A stretch of 64,000 nt of DNA from Agromyces italicus DSM 16388 (GTDB taxonomy: Bacteria; Actinomycetota; Actinomycetes; Actinomycetales; Microbacteriaceae): NCBI RefSeq assembly GCF_000421545.1, contig NZ_ATXF01000004.1:806001-870000 (forward strand), in the 5' to 3' direction. The translations under genes were made by a program, and so were the position numbers. Shown piece by piece: positions 58,399 to 64,000 of this stretch. The notes beneath the pieces were generated by a model. That model made no database searches and was not told where the DNA came from. It saw only the letters and a program-made list of their open reading frames with translations. Positions within the stretch are counted from its first letter, which is position 1, and every line of letters begins with the position of its first letter.

Positions 58399-58439
58399 AG
58401 GATACCCCGTTTGCGCTGAATACCCCTAGGGGGTACTCT
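58399..58439. promoter_or_regulatory. Divergent csoR/copA promoters with copper-type operator
   Basis: For copA: -35 TTGCGC (58411-58416), 17-bp spacer, -10 TACTCT (58434-58439), ATG 7 nt on. For csoR: -10 TATCCT (complement of 58399-58404), start 6 nt on. The near-palindrome TACCCCTAGGGGGTA (58421-58435) fills the copA spacer and touches its -10, and a direct copy of ATACCCC lies 18 bp away at 58402-58408 against the csoR -10. A CsoR-type repressor bound here would shut both genes. Confidence 0.75.
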
Positions 58440-58446
58440 CGATCGC

Positions 58447-60756
58447 ATGACGACGCTCCAAACTCCTCCGATCCGCACGATCGACCTCGACATCGAGGGC
58501 ATGACCTGCGCGAGCTGCGTCGGGCGCGTCGAGAAACGCCTCGGGCGCCTCGACGGGGTCGAGGCCGCGGTCAATCTGGCCACCGAACGGGCGCGGGTGA
58601 CGTTCCCCACGTCGACCTCGATCGAGGCGCTCGTCGATGCGGTCAAGCAGGCCGGCTACACCGCCACTCCCGTCGAGCAGGCGGATGCCGCTGCGCCCGC
58701 CCCGGACGCTCCGCCGATGCCGGTCGCCGGCAGCACGAACGGCGAGGCCGACGACGCGCCGGGCGCCGCCCACGAGACATCCGACCCGCTCATGACGCGG
58801 CTCATCGTCTCGGCGGTGCTCACCGTGCCGGTCGTCGTGATCGCCATGATCCCCGCGTTCCAGTTCACGTACTGGCAGTGGCTCTCGCTCACCCTCGCGG
58901 CGCCCGTCGTGGTGTGGGGCGGCTGGCCCTTCCACCGGGCCGCCTGGCAGAACCTGCGGCACGGCGCGCTCACGATGGACACGCTCGTCTCGCTCGGCAC
59001 GCTCACCGCGTTCGCCTGGTCGCTGTGGTCGCTCTTCTTCGGACACGCCGGCATGCCTGGGATGACCCATGAGTGGTCGTTCGGCGTGCGCGGCACCCCG
59101 GGCGGCGACATCTACCTCGAGGTCGCGGCGGGCGTCATCACGATCCTGCTGCTCGGGCGCGTGCTCGAGGCGAAGTCGAAGCGGCGGGCGGGCAAGTCGC
59201 TGCGGACACTGCTCGAACTCGCCCCGCGCGAGGTGTCGGTGCTCCGGGGCGGTGTCGACGCAGCCGGTGCCGACGCGGCCGAGACCGAGGTGCGCGTGCC
59301 GATCGGTGCATTGCGCCCCGGCGACCGTTTCGTGGTGCGCCCCGGCGAGCGGATCGCCGCCGACGGCGTGGTCGCCGACGGCGAGGCGAGCGTCGACGAG
59401 TCGATGCTGACCGGTGAGCCCGCTCCCGTCGACGTCGCGGCCGGCGCCGCAGTCACGGCGGCGACCATCGTGCACGGCGGCAGCATCGTCGTCACCGCGA
59501 CCCGCGTCGGCGCCGATACCAGGCTCGCCCAGATCGCCCGCCTCGTGGAGGACGCGCAGCTCGGCAAGTCGCGCGCGCAGCGACTCGCCGACCGCATCTC
59601 GGCGGTGTTCGTGCCGATCGTGATCGCGATCGCCGTCGGCACCGCGATCGTCTGGATCGCGACCGGCAGCCCGGTCGAGCAGGCCATCACGGCGGCCGTC
59701 GCGGTGCTCGTGATCGCGTGCCCGTGCGCGCTCGGACTCGCAACGCCCATGGCGATCCTGGTCGGCACGGGTCGCGGCGCCGAGCGGGGCATCCTGATCA
59801 CGGGGCCCGAGACGCTCGACCGCACCGCGGGCATCGACACGATCCTGCTCGACAAGACCGGCACCCTGACGACCGGTCGCATGCGCCTCGGCACGGTGAC
59901 CGCGATGCCCGGCACCGACGAGGCCGCCGCGCTCGGCGTGGCCGCCGCCCTCGAGCGCCGCTCGGAGCATCCGATCGCGCGGGCCGTCGTCGACGGCGCA
60001 GCAACTCGCGGGGCGACCGTGCCCGAAGCGCAGGAGTTCCGGGCCCACGCAGGCCTCGGCGTCACCGCGACCGTCGACGGCGTGCGGGCCGCGGTCGGCC
60101 GTCCCGCCTTCCTGGAAGGGATCGGCATGACCATGCCCGCGACGCTCGCCGAGCGGGTGGCGGCCTCCGATGCGACCGCGGTCGCCGTCGGCTGGGACGG
60201 CGAGGTGCGCGCCGTGCTCGAGGTGGGCGACTCGATCCGCCCCGGCGCCCGCGAAGCAGTAGACCGGCTGCGCGCCCAGGGGCTCGAACCGATCCTCCTC
60301 ACCGGCGACGCCCGTCGTCCTGCCGAACGTGTCGCGGCCGAACTCGGCATCGAGCGCGTGCACGCCGAGGTCAGCCCCGAGGGCAAGCTCGCGGCCGTCA
60401 CCGAACTGCAGGCTGCCGGGCGCAAGACCGCCATGGTCGGCGACGGGGTCAACGACGCCGCCGCGCTCGCCGCGGCCGACCTCGGCATCGCGATGGGCGG
60501 CGGCACCGACGCGGCGGCGAGTGCGAGCGACCTCGCGCTGACGCGCGACGAGCCCGGCGCGATCCCCGACGCGATCTCGCTCGCCCGGGCGACGCTCGGC
60601 ACGATCCGCGGCAACCTGTTCTGGGCGTTCGCCTACAACGTGGCGGCCATCCCGCTCGCGGCGGCGGGGTTCCTGAACCCGATGATCGCAGGGGCGGCGA
60701 TGGCGTTCTCGAGCATCTTCGTCGTGCTGAACAGCCTCCGGCTGCGTCGGGCCTGA
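58447..60756 (+). CDS. copA: Copper-translocating P1B-type ATPase
   Basis: 769 residues. One N-terminal heavy-metal-associated domain with GMTCASC (Cys21, Cys24), eight predicted membrane helices, actuator TGEP, the ion-channel motif CPC (425-427) that marks Cu+/Ag+ specificity, the phosphorylated Asp469 in DKTGTLT, an SEHPIARAV HP motif, and GDGVNDAAAL. It exports monovalent copper from the cytoplasm. The promoter carries the operator described upstream. Confidence 0.94.
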   Translation: MTTLQTPPIRTIDLDIEGMTCASCVGRVEKRLGRLDGVEAAVNLATERARVTFPTSTSIEALVDAVKQAGYTATPVEQADAAAPAPDAPPMPVAGSTNGEADDAPGAAHETSDPLMTRLIVSAVLTVPVVVIAMIPAFQFTYWQWLSLTLAAPVVVWGGWPFHRAAWQNLRHGALTMDTLVSLGTLTAFAWSLWSLFFGHAGMPGMTHEWSFGVRGTPGGDIYLEVAAGVITILLLGRVLEAKSKRRAGKSLRTLLELAPREVSVLRGGVDAAGADAAETEVRVPIGALRPGDRFVVRPGERIAADGVVADGEASVDESMLTGEPAPVDVAAGAAVTAATIVHGGSIVVTATRVGADTRLAQIARLVEDAQLGKSRAQRLADRISAVFVPIVIAIAVGTAIVWIATGSPVEQAITAAVAVLVIACPCALGLATPMAILVGTGRGAERGILITGPETLDRTAGIDTILLDKTGTLTTGRMRLGTVTAMPGTDEAAALGVAAALERRSEHPIARAVVDGAATRGATVPEAQEFRAHAGLGVTATVDGVRAAVGRPAFLEGIGMTMPATLAERVAASDATAVAVGWDGEVRAVLEVGDSIRPGAREAVDRLRAQGLEPILLTGDARRPAERVAAELGIERVHAEVSPEGKLAAVTELQAAGRKTAMVGDGVNDAAALAAADLGIAMGGGTDAAASASDLALTRDEPGAIPDAISLARATLGTIRGNLFWAFAYNVAAIPLAAAGFLNPMIAGAAMAFSSIFVVLNSLRLRRA

Positions 60757-60792
60757 GCCGCGACGGACCTGACGGAGGGCGCGGCGGCGGGC

Positions 60793-60798
60793 TAGCGT
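60793..60798 (+). promoter_or_regulatory. -10 element of the DUF2207 gene (leaderless)
   Basis: TAGCGT, 6 nt before ATG 60805. Confidence 0.5.
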
Positions 60799-60804
60799 TG
60801 GGGC

Positions 60805-62703
60805 ATGCCCCGTCGCCCCGCCCGCCGCGCCCCCAGCGGGCGGCGCGCCGCCGCGCGCTTCTCCGTGGCGGTCGCCCTGCTCCTGGCCGGCGCCGTCGGC
60901 GCGTCGCCCGCGACAGCGGGGGAGCACGCGGCATCCGACCCGGCCGGCGCGGCGGCCGACCCGGCCGCCGTCGCGCCGCTCGGCGTGCGTGCGGGGGTCG
61001 ACGACTTCAGGTTCGACTCCTTCGACGCCGTCTACGAACTCTCGCTCGACGACGAGGGCCGCTCGGTGATGGAGGTCACCGAGACGCTCGTCGCCGTGTT
61101 CCCCGAATTCGACCAGAACCGCGGCATCCGGCGGGCGATCCCGCTCGGCTACGACGGGCATCCCGTCGACCTCGTGGTCGAGTCGGTGACGGATGCCTCG
61201 GGCGCACCGCGACCGTACGAGACCGAGACCGACGAGGACGACGAGTTCCTGCTCGTCACCAGCCGCGCCGACGAGTTCCTGCACGGCGAGCAGACGTACG
61301 TGTTCCGCTACCGCATGCACAACGTCACCCACGTGCCCGATGACGCGGCGATCGACGAGATCTACTGGGACGTCAACGGCACGGGCTGGGCGCAGCCGTT
61401 CGGGGTCGTCCGCGGCGAACTGCGTCTCTCGGCCGAACTCGCCAAGGCGATGACCGGCAGCACGGCCTGCTTCCGCGGGCGGTCCGGGTCGACCGATCTG
61501 TGCGAGGCGATGACGGTCGAACCGGTCGACGGCGGGGCCGTCGTCGTGGCCGAGGCCGCCGCGATCGGGCCGTACGAGAACCTCAGCTTCGCGGTCGCGT
61601 TCGAGCAGGGCACCGTGGTGCCGCGCGACGATGCCTTCTCGTCGTCGCCCGCGGCGATCGGCAGCGCGGTGGCGGCGTTCGTCGCGGCGGTGATCGCGGC
61701 CGTCGCGCTCGGGTTCAGGCTCGGTCGATGGCGCAGCCACCCGGGCCGCGGCACGATCATCGCGCAGTACGAACCGCCGGCGGGCGTCTCGGCGTTCGTC
61801 GCCGCAGAACTCATGGGGGCGATGTCGAGGGGCGTCACCGCGACGGTGCTCGAACGCGCCGTCGCCGGTGAACTCCGCATCGTGGAGGAGGGGTCGCGTC
61901 GCTATTCGGCCCGGTTCACGGGCGGCGGACCGGCGGGCGACGAGCACAGCCAGGCCGTCGTCGAGGCGCTGTTCGGCCACCCGCCGCAGCCGGGCGCCGT
62001 GCGCGAGATGACGTCGAGCGACGCTGCGCTCGGCAAACTGCTGCTGGCGATCAGGCAGCGGGTGTCGAGCGGGGTCGTCGCCGCCGGGCTCAGGCGCAGT
62101 CCCGACGTCGGCCTCCGCGTCGGGCTCGCGATCGGCGCGGCGCTCGCGGCGGTCGCGAGTCTCGTGATGGGCGTCATCGCGCTCGTGACGGTGATGGGCG
62201 GGGCATGGCCGGCGCTCTGCTTCATCGTGGCGGTCCTCGCGGCACTGCTTGCGATCGGGCTGGTCGCGAGCGTGCGGCCGTTGACCGAGCGCGGCCGAGA
62301 ACTGCACGACCACCTCGAGGGGCTGCGAATCTACATCCGGCTCGCCGAGGCCGACCGCCTCCGGGTGCTCCAGGGCCCGAGCGGCGCGCTGCGGGTCGAC
62401 ACGAACGATCTCGGCCAGGTGCTGAAGCTCAACGAGCGGCTGCTGCCGTACGCCGTGCTGTTCGGCTTCGAGCGCGACTGGAGCCGCGAACTCGCCGCGC
62501 TCTACGAGCAGCTCGGCACGGAGCCGGGCTGGTACTCGGGCGGCAGCGGCTTCAACGCGGCGTACTTCTCCGCGGGTGTGGCCTCGTTCTCGAGCTCGTC
62601 GAACAGCTCGTGGTCGGGGGCGAGCGCGAGTTCCTCCTCGAGCGGCTCGGGCGGCGGCTCGTCGGGCGGCGGAGGCGGAGGTGGCGGCGGCGGGGGCGTG
62701 TGA
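60805..62703 (+). CDS. DUF2207 membrane protein
   Basis: 632 residues. Signal peptide with an Arg-rich start, then an extracytoplasmic DUF2207 domain (YELSLDDEGRSVMEVTETL, NRGIRRAIPLGYDGH, YWDVNGTGWAQPFGVV), a membrane helix near 285-305, a cytoplasmic part, two more helices near 450-490, and a Ser-rich then poly-Gly C-terminus. The Gly-rich end is common in this family. Function unknown; such proteins are membrane components of many Gram-positives. Confidence 0.88.
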   Translation: MPRRPARRAPSGRRAAARFSVAVALLLAGAVGASPATAGEHAASDPAGAAADPAAVAPLGVRAGVDDFRFDSFDAVYELSLDDEGRSVMEVTETLVAVFPEFDQNRGIRRAIPLGYDGHPVDLVVESVTDASGAPRPYETETDEDDEFLLVTSRADEFLHGEQTYVFRYRMHNVTHVPDDAAIDEIYWDVNGTGWAQPFGVVRGELRLSAELAKAMTGSTACFRGRSGSTDLCEAMTVEPVDGGAVVVAEAAAIGPYENLSFAVAFEQGTVVPRDDAFSSSPAAIGSAVAAFVAAVIAAVALGFRLGRWRSHPGRGTIIAQYEPPAGVSAFVAAELMGAMSRGVTATVLERAVAGELRIVEEGSRRYSARFTGGGPAGDEHSQAVVEALFGHPPQPGAVREMTSSDAALGKLLLAIRQRVSSGVVAAGLRRSPDVGLRVGLAIGAALAAVASLVMGVIALVTVMGGAWPALCFIVAVLAALLAIGLVASVRPLTERGRELHDHLEGLRIYIRLAEADRLRVLQGPSGALRVDTNDLGQVLKLNERLLPYAVLFGFERDWSRELAALYEQLGTEPGWYSGGSGFNAAYFSAGVASFSSSSNSSWSGASASSSSSGSGGGSSGGGGGGGGGGGV

Positions 62704-62747
62704 GCCCGCCTCAGACGCGCGAGACCCGTGCGACCCGCTGAACGCCG

Positions 62748-62969
62748 CTACTCGGCTCCGTCGGCGCCGGCCGAAGCCGCGCGCTCGTCGCCGAGGTCGA
62801 CGCGGCGCTCGGCATCGAGACCCGCGAGCTCGTCGTCGAGCACGTCGTCGAGCGAGCGCTCGTCGTCGTCGTGCGCCTCGTCGGCCTCGTCGAACTCGGT
62901 GTCCTGCGAGACCGTGAAATCGTCGTCCTCGGGCGCGAACTCCGCACCCGCCCCCGCGAGCTCGTCCAT
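62748..62969 (-). CDS. Small highly acidic protein
   Basis: 73 residues, of which 29 are Asp or Glu and none Lys. No membrane segment, signal or recognised domain. The start ATG 62969 is supported by TACCCT ending 6 nt upstream on the minus strand. Codon usage follows the genome, and the layout matches the neighbouring leaderless genes, which argues for a real gene despite its length. Likely disordered. Confidence 0.6.
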   Translation of the reverse strand: MDELAGAGAEFAPEDDDFTVSQDTEFDEADEAHDDDERSLDDVLDDELAGLDAERRVDLGDERAASAGADGAE

Positions 62970-62975
62970 GTCTCA

Positions 62976-62981
62976 AGGGTA
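62976..62981 (-). promoter_or_regulatory. -10 element of the small acidic protein gene (leaderless)
   Basis: TACCCT on the minus strand, 6 nt before ATG 62969. Confidence 0.45.
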
Positions 62982-63014
62982 GGCGCGTCGGCGGCGATCT
63001 GGTAGCCCCGGCCC

Positions 63015-63020
63015 TATGCT
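63015..63020 (+). promoter_or_regulatory. -10 element of the ZIP transporter gene (leaderless)
   Basis: TATGCT, 6 nt before ATG 63027. Confidence 0.6.
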
Positions 63021-63026
63021 CGCACC

Positions 63027-63758
63027 ATGGCCGACTGGATTCTCGCCGGCACCGCCGGGCTTCTCGCCGGGGGCGCGCTCCTGGTCGGTGCCGTCATCGC
63101 CTGGTACGTGACGGTGCCGGTGCGCGTCGTGGCGTCGGTCATGGCGTTCGGCTCGGGCGTGCTCGTCTCGGCGCTCGCCTTCGACCTCGTGCTCGAGGCG
63201 CAGGAGGAGGGCGGCTTCTGGCCGACCGTCGGCGGGTTCGCCGTCGGCGCGATCGTCTACGTGTTCGCGAACCAGCTGCTCGACCGCCTCGACAAGCGCA
63301 ACCCGCGGGGCACGGGTGAAGACCCGGGCACCGGCACGGGCATCGCCGTGGGAGCGCTCCTCGACGGCATCCCGGAGTCGGCGGTGCTCGGCCTCAGCAT
63401 GGTCGGCGGCGGGGGAGTGAGTATCCCGGTCTTCGTCGCCATCCTGATCTCGAACATTCCCGAGGGGCTGTCGTCGACGGCCTCGTTGAAGGAGAGCGGG
63501 CGGTCGCGCACGTACGTCTTCGTGCTGTGGGCGGGTATCGCCGTCGCGAGCGCGCTGGCGTCGCTCGCGGGGTTCGTCCTGCTCGACGAGGCCCCGGGCG
63601 AGCTGACGGCGTTCATCACGGCGATCGCCGCGGGCGCCATCCTCGCGATGATCTGCGACACGATGATCCCCGAGTCGTTCCGCACGGCGCACGCCTTCAC
63701 GGGGCTCCTCGCGACCGGGGGCTTCCTGCTCAGCTACGCCGTGCACGTCGTGGGCTGA
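63027..63758 (+). CDS. ZIP family divalent metal transporter
   Basis: 243 residues with about 7-8 helices. ZIP signature positions: DGIPESAVLGL in helix 4 and ISNIPEGLSSTASL in helix 5, where the usual His is replaced by Asp/Asn in the metal site (DGIPES, NIPEG). This is the subset of bacterial ZIP proteins lacking the His pair. Imports Zn2+ or another divalent cation; specificity open. Not adjacent to a metal regulator other than csoR 4.6 kb away. Confidence 0.88.
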   Translation: MADWILAGTAGLLAGGALLVGAVIAWYVTVPVRVVASVMAFGSGVLVSALAFDLVLEAQEEGGFWPTVGGFAVGAIVYVFANQLLDRLDKRNPRGTGEDPGTGTGIAVGALLDGIPESAVLGLSMVGGGGVSIPVFVAILISNIPEGLSSTASLKESGRSRTYVFVLWAGIAVASALASLAGFVLLDEAPGELTAFITAIAAGAILAMICDTMIPESFRTAHAFTGLLATGGFLLSYAVHVVG

Positions 63759-63790
63759 GCGTCGTTTCACGGGAGGGGCCTCGCGCCCGC

Positions 63791-63973
63791 TAGAATGGGT
63801 GCAGCGCCCGACGAATCCGTTCTTCGGCCGACCGTGCGAGCCTCGCTCGCCGCTGCTCGGTTCGGGATTCGGCGTACCGCGCAGCGCGGCATCCGAGCCG
63901 TCGCGTGCGGGCTCGATCACCAGGTGGTGCCGAGGGGGCGTGCCGGGCACGGCACGAAGGAAACGGGAGGACC
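63791..63973 (+). promoter_or_regulatory. Promoter and long leader of the gene at the right edge
   Basis: TAGAAT at 63791-63796 is a good -10, but the next start codon with a ribosome-binding site (GGGAGG) is at 63974. The implied leader is about 170 nt, with short GC-rich inverted repeats such as CGTGCCGGGCACG near 63938-63950. Nothing recognisable as a known riboswitch. Confidence 0.45.
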
Positions 63974-64000
63974 ATGGCCCAGACGAGGCAGCGGCAGCGT
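63974..64000 (+). CDS. Start of an unidentified gene, cut by the window end
   Basis: ATG after GGGAGG; only nine codons (MAQTRQRQR) are visible, a basic N-terminus. Too short for identification. Confidence 0.55.

Noticed and set aside
62580..62703. Poly-Gly/Ser C-terminus of the DUF2207 protein as an anomaly
   Set aside because: Gly-rich tails are usual in DUF2207 proteins.
58426..62976. Very long open frame on the minus strand across copA and DUF2207
   Set aside because: It is antisense to two well-supported genes, its translation is Arg/Gly/His-rich low complexity, and it arises from the GC bias at third codon positions.

Overview
The window is about 64 kb of very GC-rich chromosome with gene-dense, strongly codon-biased coding sequence, many GTG starts and many 4-nt stop/start overlaps. 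Gene content (MEP pathway, actinobacterial YlxR-InfB neighbourhood, EccC/FtsK-like ATPase with FHA and MoxR, PF06089 asparaginase, sortase-type wall anchor) points to a high-GC Actinobacterium, most likely the family Microbacteriaceae (Agromyces- or Microbacterium-like; the family is inference). No rRNA, tRNA, CRISPR array, transposase or phage gene was found; this is ordinary chromosome with a few accessory-looking modules.

Layout. 2-10486: a co-directional envelope cluster (Ig/Fn3 surface protein, MoxR AAA+ ATPase, DUF58 protein, membrane transglutaminase-like protein, zinc-ribbon FHA protein, two-P-loop FtsK/SpoIIIE-type ATPase). The first five genes are chained by 4-nt overlaps. 10623-14849: potD-A-B-C-type polyamine ABC transporter, followed on the other strand by gabT and an asparaginase, which together look like polyamine/GABA/asparagine nitrogen use. 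17539-20524: OsmC protein, a lipoprotein with a widespread but uncharacterised actinobacterial domain, plsC, and a degenerate phosphopantetheinyl-transferase-like protein. 20586-30610: the dxr-rseP-ispG-proS housekeeping block, interrupted between rseP and ispG by a ketone-body/acetoacetyl-CoA module (thiolase diverging from the two CoA-transferase subunits) and between ispG and proS by an RNB ribonuclease. 30660-36769: sodium/alanine symporter, voltage-sensor type K+ channel, PhoX/DUF839 Tat protein, LOG-family protein. 36867-41589: nusA-ylxR-infB-rbfA. 41654-45939: MutY, a small P-loop kinase-like protein, and a sortase-anchored wall protein with five 70-residue repeats behind an unusual promoter. 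45991-50983: panE, then truB, two small membrane proteins and ribF, then a CynX-type MFS transporter. 51048-56995: small membrane protein, ROK kinase, and a deoxyribose module (SorC regulator, deoC, aldehyde dehydrogenase, truncated Cys-less aldehyde dehydrogenase partner). 57122-64000: GDPD, a divergent CsoR-family regulator/copper P1B-ATPase pair with a visible operator, DUF2207 membrane protein, a tiny acidic protein, a ZIP transporter, and the first codons of one further gene.

Regulation. At nineteen or more genes a TAnnnT -10 hexamer ends 6-7 nt (once 9) before the start codon. This is the arrangement expected for leaderless mRNAs, and it decides several starts. Genes with ordinary Shine-Dalgarno leaders coexist (nusA, infB, osmC, sorC). 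Clear palindromic candidate operators sit at the thiolase/CoA-transferase, sorC, csoR/copA and wall-protein promoters.

The most unusual points are: a transglutaminase-like protein lacking the catalytic Cys and His inside a MoxR/DUF58/FHA/FtsK cluster; a copper-type operator and Cu-ATPase paired with a CsoR homologue carrying Cys-His-His rather than Cys-His-Cys ligands; a Cys-less half aldehyde dehydrogenase fused by overlap to a complete one, with a pentanucleotide repeat in front of the pair; and a wall-protein promoter embedded in alternating inverted repeats.
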